DNA of 64,000 nucleotides from Candidatus Obscuribacterales bacterium. Lineage in GTDB: Bacteria > Cyanobacteriota > Vampirovibrionia > Obscuribacterales > Obscuribacteraceae. Position 1 is the stretch's first letter; the number at the start of each line of letters is the position of its first letter. The position numbers and the translations under genes are program-made. Below the pieces are notes generated by a model. That model was not told the DNA's origin and did no database searches. It saw only the letters and a program-made list of their open reading frames with translations. The stretch covers positions 496,001-560,000 of the forward strand of contig JAIETZ010000001.1 in assembly GCA_019744775.1 (NCBI GenBank). Direction: 5' to 3'. Below, one piece after another: positions 8,729-14,757 of the stretch.

Positions 8729-9127
8729 CTAGCAGACTGTTTGTTGTATAAATCTCCTTGCTTTGAAATATTCGGGAAAGGTCTGTTTGACTATTGCACT
8801 ATCATCGTCTTCTTCATACCAGCCATAGAACCCGAGTTGGAGCCAAGTGGATTCCTTAATATCAGTCGAAATTTTGGCATTGAACTCCGGACTCAAATAG
8901 TAGCCCCCGTGACAGTGAGTTGAATAATATGTGATCCCGGGTGCAATCGCCCGGAAGCGTTGAGCAATACCCCAGGGTGTTTGAATAATCGTTTTAATGT
9001 TTTCAAGTTTCGTATCAAACCTCTGTTGTATTTGGTCCGTGTAATTCAGTGCTCCACAAATGTGTTTAATGATTCGCGGTAGCGCTAAACCTAATGCAAC
9101 ACATGGAATTATCATTAGCAGTTCCAT
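8729..9127 (-). CDS. DUF7007-like small protein with N-terminal hydrophobic segment
   Basis: 132 residues with GGAGGT ribosome-binding site in a duplicated leader. Residues 1-20 (MELLMIIPCVALGLALP) are hydrophobic, a membrane anchor or signal. The rest holds HGGYYLSPE near residues 71-79 and GWYEEDDDSAIVKQTFPEYF near 100-119, which match from memory the DUF7007 pattern of plasmid and phage genes. Function is unknown. It has its own folded leader (9187-9273) upstream and terminator (8686-8712) downstream, so it is a single-gene transcript. Confidence 0.75.
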   Translation of the reverse strand: MELLMIIPCVALGLALPRIIKHICGALNYTDQIQQRFDTKLENIKTIIQTPWGIAQRFRAIAPGITYYSTHCHGGYYLSPEFNAKISTDIKESTWLQLGFYGWYEEDDDSAIVKQTFPEYFKARRFIQQTVC

Positions 9128-9186
9128 AAGTACTACCTCCAGAATGAGCGTGTCTTTGGCGTCACACTACTGGAGCACGGTTTACG

Positions 9187-9273
9187 TCAAGCAGCCACCG
9201 GAGGTGGCAGTGAGGAATAAATGGAGGGGACCCGCTTGCGGGGAGTCGCCGTTTATGCCGGAGCGGTGCTTGA
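9187..9273 (-). ncRNA. Folded leader element, copy 1 (candidate cis-RNA or ssDNA promoter)
   Basis: The element is closed by TCAAGCA (9187-9193) and TGCTTGA (9267-9273). Inside are GCCACC-gga-GGTGGC (9194-9208) and CCCGC-tt-GCGGG (9231-9242), joined by a conserved purine-rich link. A homologous copy stands at 9753-9835 before another gene. Similarity extends from about 9131 to 9296, including a TTGACG box and the ribosome-binding site of the gene at 8729-9127. Conserved fold with changed sequence in one arm supports real structure; I do not recognise it as a known RNA family. Confidence 0.6.
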
Positions 9274-9372
9274 TGTGTTTGTGCGTAAGTAAACTTAAGA
9301 CAAAAGGCGAGCCTACGATCCTTAGTGAATGCGATGAGCTTCAATGTCCTTGCAGCACATCGAAAGGGCAAT

Positions 9373-9408
9373 AAAAAAAGCGGCCAAGTCCTAAGACCTG
9401 ACCGCTTT
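9373..9408 (-). terminator. Intrinsic terminator of the 90-residue gene
   Basis: On the minus strand a 14-bp stem (AAAGCGGTCAGGTC with GACTTGGCCGCTTT, two G-T pairs, loop TTAG) is followed by a run of seven T. It starts 3 nt after the stop at 9412. Confidence 0.85.
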
Positions 9409-9411
9409 AAA

Positions 9412-9684
9412 CTAACAACCGATATAGACCCCGAAGAGCCCTGGACGATCCTCTACATAATCATAGAGGTCATAGTCAAAGTCCGGTTCTACTGGATCAG
9501 CAAAGTCGTTCCATTCACTATCGACAATGCCGGTCATGATGAATTCACGGTCCGCCGGATCCAGATCGGGCATGACCTTTTGGATTAGTTCGCCTGCTTG
9601 CCAGCGATGCAATTGTTCCTCAGTCACCGCCATTTCAAGCGTCCGCTCGATACCGCTTATCATTGAAGTGCGTGTAATTTGCAT
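9412..9684 (-). CDS. Small plasmid/phage-type protein of unknown function
   Basis: 90 residues, starting MQITRTSMISGIERTLEM and containing QLHRWQAGELIQKVMPDL and REFIMTGI. From memory this matches a small protein often found on proteobacterial plasmids and phages (ITRTSxxxGxxRTxxxxVT...WxxGxLIQxxMPxLxxxxREFIMTG), with no established function. The C-terminal third is acidic (EWNDFADPVEPDFDYDLYDYVED). It follows the second folded leader (9753-9835) and has its own terminator. Probably acquired with the mobile element. Confidence 0.8.
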   Translation of the reverse strand: MQITRTSMISGIERTLEMAVTEEQLHRWQAGELIQKVMPDLDPADREFIMTGIVDSEWNDFADPVEPDFDYDLYDYVEDRPGLFGVYIGC

Positions 9685-9752
9685 AGTCTATACCTCATGG
9701 TTTAGTGCGCCTTGGCGGCGTCAACCTCTCTCCACCGGAGCGCTAGTTTGCG

Positions 9753-9835
9753 TCAAGCAGACCCGCAGGGTCAGCGAGGATTAAATGGGGGGACCCGCTT
9801 GCGGGGGGCACCGTTTATGCCGCAGCGGTGCTTGA
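9753..9835 (-). ncRNA. Folded leader element, copy 2
   Basis: Same layout as the element at 9187-9273: TCAAGCA (9753-9759) pairs with TGCTTGA (9829-9835); the first hairpin is GACCC-gca-GGGTC (9760-9772), different in sequence from copy 1 but still paired; CCCGC-tt-GCGGG (9794-9805) is identical. The link with TAAATGG and the segment CCGTTTATGCCG are conserved. Similarity covers about 9690-9854 and reaches the ribosome-binding site of the gene starting at 9684. Confidence 0.6.
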
Positions 9836-9878
9836 TGCGCCTGCGCGTAGGTAAAATAAAAAGACCCGCCCCGCAATA

Positions 9879-9998
9879 GCAAAGCGAGGGTGCAGCATGC
9901 ACGCTCGCTTTGCGCCTGAAGTCACCGAGTTCTTACACCGCGCATTCAGCGCGGACCTTGCGCGCAAGCGCCTATATGTATCCCAGCCGAAGGCTGGG
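9879..9998. other. Run of strong palindromes upstream of the small genes
   Basis: Four inverted repeats follow each other: GCAAAGCGAG/CTCGCTTTGC enclosing GTGCA-gca-TGCAC (9879-9913, one G-G mismatch); CCGCGC-attca-GCGCGG (9938-9954); CTTGC-gc-GCAAG (9957-9968); CCCAGCC-gaa-GGCTGGG (9982-9998). The last shares its GCC-GAA-GGC tip with the hairpin at 8588-8627. ORFs on both strands here arise from the palindromes. No gene is supported. Confidence 0.5.
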
Positions 9999-10015
9999 TT
10001 GTTGGGCAGCACCCT

Positions 10016-10383
10016 GCCATCATCTCTAGATAAACGGTCGGGATTTAAGAAAGGAAGAATTGAGGCAATCACAAGGACAATAGATGTTGAATACTTCTTC
10101 TAAATGATTAATGGAGGCAACGACTCTACCCAATTGACACTAGAATCTTTGCCGAACATTCAGTCCTAATCAACTGATACACTTTTGACAAAAGTTCAGG
10201 TGCAAGCCAGAAAAGTTGCCCAAGTCAAACGGAGCTCAACAACAAATGGCTGTGAAGATCAAAAAGCAACTATATGTTATAAAGCCAAACTATATAGTAT
10301 AAGAATAGCAGAAGAACCCGCACCAGTCATAGAATGCAGGGAAATAATGAGGAAAGCTAGGTCAGATAGAGAATTAGTAAGTA
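10016..10383. other. Non-coding gap with a short AT-rich tandem repeat
   Basis: No convincing gene. A 71-codon frame with a TTG start at 10185-10400 lacks a ribosome-binding site and ends inside the hairpin at 10384-10415. Around 10268-10305 a segment AACTATATgtTATA is followed by AACTATATagTATA, a direct repeat of about 20 bp that could be a promoter or protein-binding site. Confidence 0.3.
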
Positions 10384-10415
10384 GGTTGAGGCAGGATTGA
10401 AATCCTGCCTCAACC
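10384..10415. terminator. Terminator of ssb
   Basis: Perfect 14-bp stem (GGTTGAGGCAGGAT at 10384-10397, complement at 10402-10415, loop TGAA) 5 nt after the ssb stop. The T-rich tail is better on the plus strand (TTATTTTA) than on the minus, so it may act in both directions. Confidence 0.65.
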
Positions 10416-10420
10416 TTATT

Positions 10421-10795
10421 TTAGGCGGCAGCCGTTTTAGATGGTTTTCTCCTTTGTCGATTGGTTGAGTTTTCAGCAGACTTCGGTCTTGCACCACAAA
10501 CATCAAACTTATTCAGTTTCACAACTGGTTTCGTATGGATTTTTCCATCTTTTTTCGACTCGTACTCTTCAATTGCCAAATCGCCTTGGACGATGACTTC
10601 TCGTCCGGCAGTGATTATGGAAACCACAAGTTCAGCAAGTGCGCCCCATGCTTCAATATTGATCCACATTGGTGGCTCTGTTGGTCTGTAATGATTTTTC
10701 ACCGCGAGTGAAAATCGGCAGACTTTTGAGCCAGAGTCAAAATCTGTAATCTGGGGTGTTTGACCTACATGACCGGATAAAGTGACGTTGTTCAT
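10421..10795 (-). CDS. ssb: Single-stranded DNA-binding protein
   Basis: 124 residues with AAGGAG ribosome-binding site. The OB-fold is recognisable: MNNVTLSGHVGQTPQI, FSLAVKNHY, WINIEAWG and REVIVQGDLAIEEYESKKDGK. SSB coats ssDNA during replication, repair and transfer. The usual acidic C-terminal tip (DDDIPF-like) that recruits partner enzymes is absent; the tail is basic (RQRRKPSKTAAA). That makes it a specialised SSB, fitting an element-borne copy that only needs to protect transferred strands. It is preceded by a 126-nt imperfect hairpin and followed by a hairpin terminator. Confidence 0.9.
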   Translation of the reverse strand: MNNVTLSGHVGQTPQITDFDSGSKVCRFSLAVKNHYRPTEPPMWINIEAWGALAELVVSIITAGREVIVQGDLAIEEYESKKDGKIHTKPVVKLNKFDVCGARPKSAENSTNRQRRKPSKTAAA

Positions 10796-10811
10796 TTGAA
10801 ATCTCCTTAGA

Positions 10812-10937
10812 GGGTAGTCCTTACGCGGTTAAGGAACCACCGATATCAACTCTTTCTAGGGGTGCCGGAGGCATACATCTTGCCCCTAGAAAGATAAGTT
10901 GGTATCTGTGGTAGCTTGGGCGTAATAGGACTAACCC
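10812..10937 (-). promoter_or_regulatory. Long imperfect hairpin upstream of ssb
   Basis: The two arms pair along almost their whole length: GGGTAGTCC and TTACGC (10812-10826) with GCGTAA and GGACTAaCCC (10920-10937); GATATCAAC with GTTGGTATC; CTTTCTAGGGG (10852-10862) with CCCCTAGAAAG (10883-10893); and a tip TGCC-gga-GGCA (10863-10873). It ends 17 nt before the ssb ATG. Such foldback before ssb recalls the ssDNA promoters of conjugative leading regions, but it could also be a structured mRNA leader or ssDNA origin. Confidence 0.55.
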
Positions 10938-11175
10938 GGAGAGATTTAAAATGCAATCTCGCACAGAGGCAATTGGCAAACAACCCACGAACAGATGCTG
11001 ATTGGTTAGTGTCCCGTGATAACGTGGTGAACAATTCCAGTCCACAGCAATGTCTTAGATGAAGCTGGGCAAAGTTTGCTACATGATGGCTCCTAATAGT
11101 GCAAGTGAGAAGTCACTGAAAGAAACGGGATCTAGTAAAAGGCAAGTTCCAGACAGAACCTACCCTAAATGGAAA

Positions 11176-11691
11176 CTAGTCAATTAATTTGGTCAGTTGC
11201 CGACGAGCATTGTGAATACGACTTCTGGCGGTTCCTAATGGTATATCTAAGCGTTCGGCTATCTCCTTGTACCTGAAACCTTGAGCCACAAGCAATAAGA
11301 TTTCTCGATAAATCGGATCTAGTTTGTTCAGGGCCTTAATAGCAGCACCTATCTCTTCGCGCATGACAGCATAGTCATTTCGTTGCGATGGGTAATGAAC
11401 TGTTGTCTCTCGTACCTGTACGCACGAAGTTACTGGATCAAATGAATACTGCGGATTGACCAATTGATTGTAATTATTTTGCCGGCTATAAAAGTCATAA
11501 GCGGTATTTCTTACTGCCGTCCTCAAATATGCCCGGCATCGCATTGCAGCAGCCATTGCCTTTTTGTGACGGCAGAAATTCAAAAGTGTTGTTTGAGCAA
11601 TGTCTTCAGCATCATGAGATGAGGAAGCGAATTCCGAAGCAAGAAAATGGACTTGCTTGAATATTAGATTGAATGTTCTGGAAACGAGCAT
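11176..11691 (-). CDS. ECF-type RNA polymerase sigma factor
   Basis: 171 residues from the ATG at 11691, chosen because AGGAGG stands 6 nt before it; a longer frame from 11754 has no such site. Region 2 (HDAEDIAQTTLLNFCRHKKA then RAYLRTAVRNTAYDFYSRQ, about residues 25-75) and region 4 (LDPIYREILLLVAQGFRYKE then IAERLDIPLGTARSRIHNAR, about 120-165) are both present, with no extra domain. It directs polymerase to its own promoters. No anti-sigma gene is adjacent. Its target promoters are unknown; the ssb and leader elements next to it are candidates. Confidence 0.9.
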   Translation of the reverse strand: MLVSRTFNLIFKQVHFLASEFASSSHDAEDIAQTTLLNFCRHKKAMAAAMRCRAYLRTAVRNTAYDFYSRQNNYNQLVNPQYSFDPVTSCVQVRETTVHYPSQRNDYAVMREEIGAAIKALNKLDPIYREILLLVAQGFRYKEIAERLDIPLGTARSRIHNARRQLTKLID

Positions 11692-11731
11692 AGTTGTCCT
11701 CCTACGTGTTGAAAGAAACAACGCAGAGGAC

Positions 11732-11792
11732 ACAGGGGCGGCTCTGCCAGTCAAGCCTGTACTTGCTTGACGGGCGGTGGTGCTGCCCCTGT
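11732..11792 (-). promoter_or_regulatory. Hairpin in the leader of the sigma-factor gene
   Basis: ACAGGGGC (11732-11739) pairs with GCCCCTGT (11785-11792), and GTCAAG pairs with CTTGAC inside. On the minus strand it lies about 40 nt before the sigma-factor start. Confidence 0.5.
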
Positions 11793-11860
11793 AAAATAGA
11801 AAAATCTTTGGATCTTGTTTTAGATCAGTAACATACCGAATTCATCAGATTGATATGTCG

Positions 11861-11874
11861 TAATGTATACATTA
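11861..11874. promoter_or_regulatory. Perfect 14-bp palindrome, operator candidate
   Basis: TAATGTATACATTA stands between the divergent sigma-factor and nucleotidyltransferase genes, a usual place for a dimeric repressor site. The binding protein is not known. Confidence 0.4.
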
Positions 11875-11951
11875 GTGCAACACGTTCTTGCTGCTGGGGT
11901 AGATAGTTAGATTCTTAATTCAAAAGATTGAGTCGGACTAGGAATATAATC

Positions 11952-12671
11952 ATGGATACAACCGAAAAATCACATATTCATCAACTGACGGATCTCTTTT
12001 TGGCTGTGATCAGACAACCAGAAAACGTGTTGGATCTGGTTGGTTTTCTGAACAAGTTTCTTGCTGAAGAAGTAGTCGGCATCATTATTTACGGGTCCCG
12101 CGCAAAAGGCACCCAATCCGAAGCGAGTGACTTGGATGCCTTAGTCACTATTGCTGAAGGCAATAGCACTGGTATTTGGGATGACAGTACCGCCATAGCA
12201 TTGGACATTTATGTAGAGCCTCAAGACAAGGTTCTGGACTCTCCACGAACTAGTTGGAATCACCTGGCTGGTGGAGAATTGTTGTTCGATAAATCAGGCA
12301 AGTTGACTCCATTCCTGTCTGAGCTTAATGAACTGCTTCCTCCTCCGCCAATTTCATCAGAGGAACGAGTTCGTCTACAAGTTTGGAGCCGTCGAATGCT
12401 ACGCCGAATAAGGTTGGCACTTGAGCAGCAGGATCGGACACTGGCACACTTTTATGTGGCACAACTCCAAACCCAACTCATTCCACTGTACTTCCAGTTG
12501 CGCGGCAAGTGGTTTAGATCATCCAAAGAAGCATTTACATACCTGCAGCAAAACGAACCACAATTATCACAGGCAATGGAGCTGCTCACACTTTGTGTGC
12601 AGGAAACTGAAATCGTCAATCAGTCGCTGGAAAAAGTCGTGGAGATTACCTTCAGCGAAAATCTCAATTAA
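11952..12671 (+). CDS. Nucleotidyltransferase-domain protein
   Basis: 239 residues from ATG 11952 (AGGA 8 nt upstream; a TTG-started extension from 11928 is less likely). The N-terminal half has the polymerase-beta-type signature IIYGSRAKGTQSEASDLDAL (about residues 44-63), with GS and the metal-binding D-x-D, and a third acidic residue in ALDIYVE. The C-terminal half (about 120-239) is helical, with LRRIRLALEQQDRTLAHFY, resembling the helical domain of kanamycin- or MNT/HEPN-type proteins fused in one chain. It could transfer a nucleotide to a small molecule or a protein. It is not clearly an antitoxin because no separate HEPN partner is adjacent. Confidence 0.8.
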   Translation: MDTTEKSHIHQLTDLFLAVIRQPENVLDLVGFLNKFLAEEVVGIIIYGSRAKGTQSEASDLDALVTIAEGNSTGIWDDSTAIALDIYVEPQDKVLDSPRTSWNHLAGGELLFDKSGKLTPFLSELNELLPPPPISSEERVRLQVWSRRMLRRIRLALEQQDRTLAHFYVAQLQTQLIPLYFQLRGKWFRSSKEAFTYLQQNEPQLSQAMELLTLCVQETEIVNQSLEKVVEITFSENLN

Positions 12672-12752
12672 TTGGAGCCTATTCCAAATTCTAATAAAAG
12701 AGTTCTTATGTATCAATAATCTGTTTAGTATGTCCATAACATCAGCATTCTA

Positions 12753-12771
12753 GAATCCATAATGTGGATTC
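12753..12771. promoter_or_regulatory. Inverted repeat upstream of the metal-efflux operon
   Basis: GAATCC (12753-12758) and GGATTC (12766-12771) with a 7-nt spacer lie in the 246-nt gap between the nucleotidyltransferase and the efflux operon. Operator or weak terminator; undecided. Confidence 0.3.
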
Positions 12772-12917
12772 AAAATATGGAGTCAAAGTCAGCTTACAGA
12801 AATCCCCACTTAATGCCGATTTGGAGTTATCATGGAGAGTGGTTGCAAAGAAGCGATACTTGCATCCTTTGACCATTTATGAGATAACCTGATTCCTCAA
12901 ATTAAGATCGATGGGAT

Positions 12918-13310
12918 ATGAAAACGAAATCTGTTTTCGCATTACTGCTAACCCTACTTATCTGCTTTGGTGCCGAGTTTACCAAAGCGCCATTTGAGTT
13001 GTGCATATGTCCAAGTGAAGTGGTAGCTTCAGAAAGTACACAATCGAAGATCTTAAATGTTGTAAAAGATTTATGTAGCGACTGCGGACATACAACCAAT
13101 TGTTGCTTTAGTCATACTGATGTTCCATTCATCAGCTCAATAACCCTCAGTCAATTAAATGCGCCGACGGCATTTGCGCTTGTCTCCACCGATAATTTTG
13201 TTTGCACCTTCGCATGTTCTACTATGCTGGCGCAAAGCGGTATCAATAAGGCGCCGCTGCGAAATACTGCACAAACGCTAGTTTCTCTGCACCAGCAACT
13301 CCTAATCTAA
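12918..13310 (+). CDS. Secreted Cys/His-containing protein at head of efflux operon
   Basis: 130 residues. Residues 1-20 (MKTKSVFALLLTLLICFGAE) form a signal peptide. The mature part has clusters of possible metal ligands: CICPSE, LCSDCGHTTNCCFSH (about residues 52-66) and FVCTFACSTM. It lies directly before the adaptor gene of a CzcCBA-type pump, a place like that of the small periplasmic CzcI in other bacteria; I see no sequence proof of homology. A periplasmic metal-binding or sensing role is the likely job. Confidence 0.65.
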   Translation: MKTKSVFALLLTLLICFGAEFTKAPFELCICPSEVVASESTQSKILNVVKDLCSDCGHTTNCCFSHTDVPFISSITLSQLNAPTAFALVSTDNFVCTFACSTMLAQSGINKAPLRNTAQTLVSLHQQLLI

Positions 13311-13392
13311 ACTCAGAAATAACAGATTCCGACGCGACGGCTTTTGCCGTGGCGCATCTTTTGTTTTGTCTGCTTTTCAGTAAGGAGAACTC

Positions 13393-14757
13393 ATGCAACC
13401 GCCTGAGGAATTACACCCATCATCTACGTCCAATGCATCACGCAATGCAACACGTGCATGGATGGTTACAGCAATAGTAATTGCTGTAACTGGGGTCCTT
13501 TGTTTAGGACTTTGGTTTGTGCTAAACAATCGCGCACCGAAAGAATCCAACAAAGTAGAGGAGAAAACCGACGCACTTGATATTGATCGCAAAGCAGCCG
13601 GAATAAAACTTGCTACGGTCACTCGCCAGACTCCGACCGAAACGTTTTCCGTCGCCGGCACCGTAGAACCAAATCAACAACAATTGCAACAGGTGACACC
13701 ACTGGTCAGCGGCCGTGTTCAAAGGATATTTGTGTCTCTGGGAGATACTGTCAAGCCAGGGACAGTACTTATTGAAATCGATAGCCCCCAAGTAGCCGAG
13801 ATGCATGGAAAACTACACGAAGCAGAGACCAGACTTCGTTTATCCAAAATAAATCTCGATAGAGTGCAACAGTCAGCCAATCGCGTTTCCGTCTTAAAAT
13901 CAAAAGCCAGCCTCGATGAGGCAGAATCCAATCTCAAGCGAACCAAACTGCTTGTCTCAGAAGGACTGACTGCACGCAAAGACTTAGTAGCTACGGAGTC
14001 GGAATATGATCGAGCCAAAGCCGAATATAACTTCCAAAAAGACATCACATTAAATAGGGAAGTGACTCAAGCCAAAGCAGAAGTTCAGACTGCCGAAACA
14101 GAAACAGAACATATTCGCGATGCACTACGAGCCTTGGATGCTCATCTGGGATCGGAAACCGGTGTCGAACACAATATCTCACAAATCGAGTTACGTTCAC
14201 CTATAGCCGGCACAATTATTGAACGTTTCGTCAATCCCGGATCCGGTTTTGAACAAGGCAAGCCTCTTCTGACAATAGCAAATACAAATATTCTCTGGGT
14301 CATAGCAAATGTACCTGAAACCCAGATGACCGGCATTCACATAGGCAGCCCAGCCAATGTCAAACTGGGTAATCGTTTAGTTACCGGTGCTGTGAGTTAT
14401 ATAGATCCACGTCTCAATGAAGACACTCGTACATCGAGAGTCCGCATTGAAATAGCAAATCCAGCACACAAGATCCAAGTCGGATCCTTTGCACAAGTAG
14501 AATTCACTACTCAGGCAACCATGCAGAACGTTCCGTTTGTTCCACAAGCAGCAGTACAGACAGTTGATGGCAAGCCGGTTGTCTTCGTCAAAGATAGAAC
14601 ATCAGAACAATTTCGTGTTCGCAATGTCCAAATCGGAACAGCCACATCCGGGGTCGTGCCCATTCTTAGCGGACTTGAAGTTGGTGAACAAGTAGCAGCA
14701 GATGGTTCTTTTGTCCTGAAGTCGAAACTTCTTAAAGAACAGTTTGGAGAAGAGTAA
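13393..14757 (+). CDS. czcB: Periplasmic adaptor of heavy-metal RND pump (CzcB/CusB-type)
   Basis: 454 residues. A membrane anchor lies at about residues 21-43. The biotinyl-lipoyl-like halves are seen in VSGRVQRIFVSLGDTVKPGT and IELRSPIAGTIIERFVNPGS, separated by a long coiled-coil hairpin (about residues 135-245, rich in Glu/Lys/Ala heptads). A beta-barrel segment follows (LWVIANVPETQM). Adaptors bridge the inner-membrane pump and the outer-membrane channel and may hand over metal. No His-rich extension is seen. The stop shares one base with the ATG of the pump gene (TAATG). Confidence 0.92.
   Translation: MQPPEELHPSSTSNASRNATRAWMVTAIVIAVTGVLCLGLWFVLNNRAPKESNKVEEKTDALDIDRKAAGIKLATVTRQTPTETFSVAGTVEPNQQQLQQVTPLVSGRVQRIFVSLGDTVKPGTVLIEIDSPQVAEMHGKLHEAETRLRLSKINLDRVQQSANRVSVLKSKASLDEAESNLKRTKLLVSEGLTARKDLVATESEYDRAKAEYNFQKDITLNREVTQAKAEVQTAETETEHIRDALRALDAHLGSETGVEHNISQIELRSPIAGTIIERFVNPGSGFEQGKPLLTIANTNILWVIANVPETQMTGIHIGSPANVKLGNRLVTGAVSYIDPRLNEDTRTSRVRIEIANPAHKIQVGSFAQVEFTTQATMQNVPFVPQAAVQTVDGKPVVFVKDRTSEQFRVRNVQIGTATSGVVPILSGLEVGEQVAADGSFVLKSKLLKEQFGEE

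Noticed and set aside
10185-10400. 71-codon frame with TTG start
   Set aside because: No ribosome-binding site and its end runs into a terminator hairpin.
10812-11175. Group I or II intron or tmRNA in the gap before ssb
   Set aside because: No conserved core motifs; the long foldback alone explains the structure.
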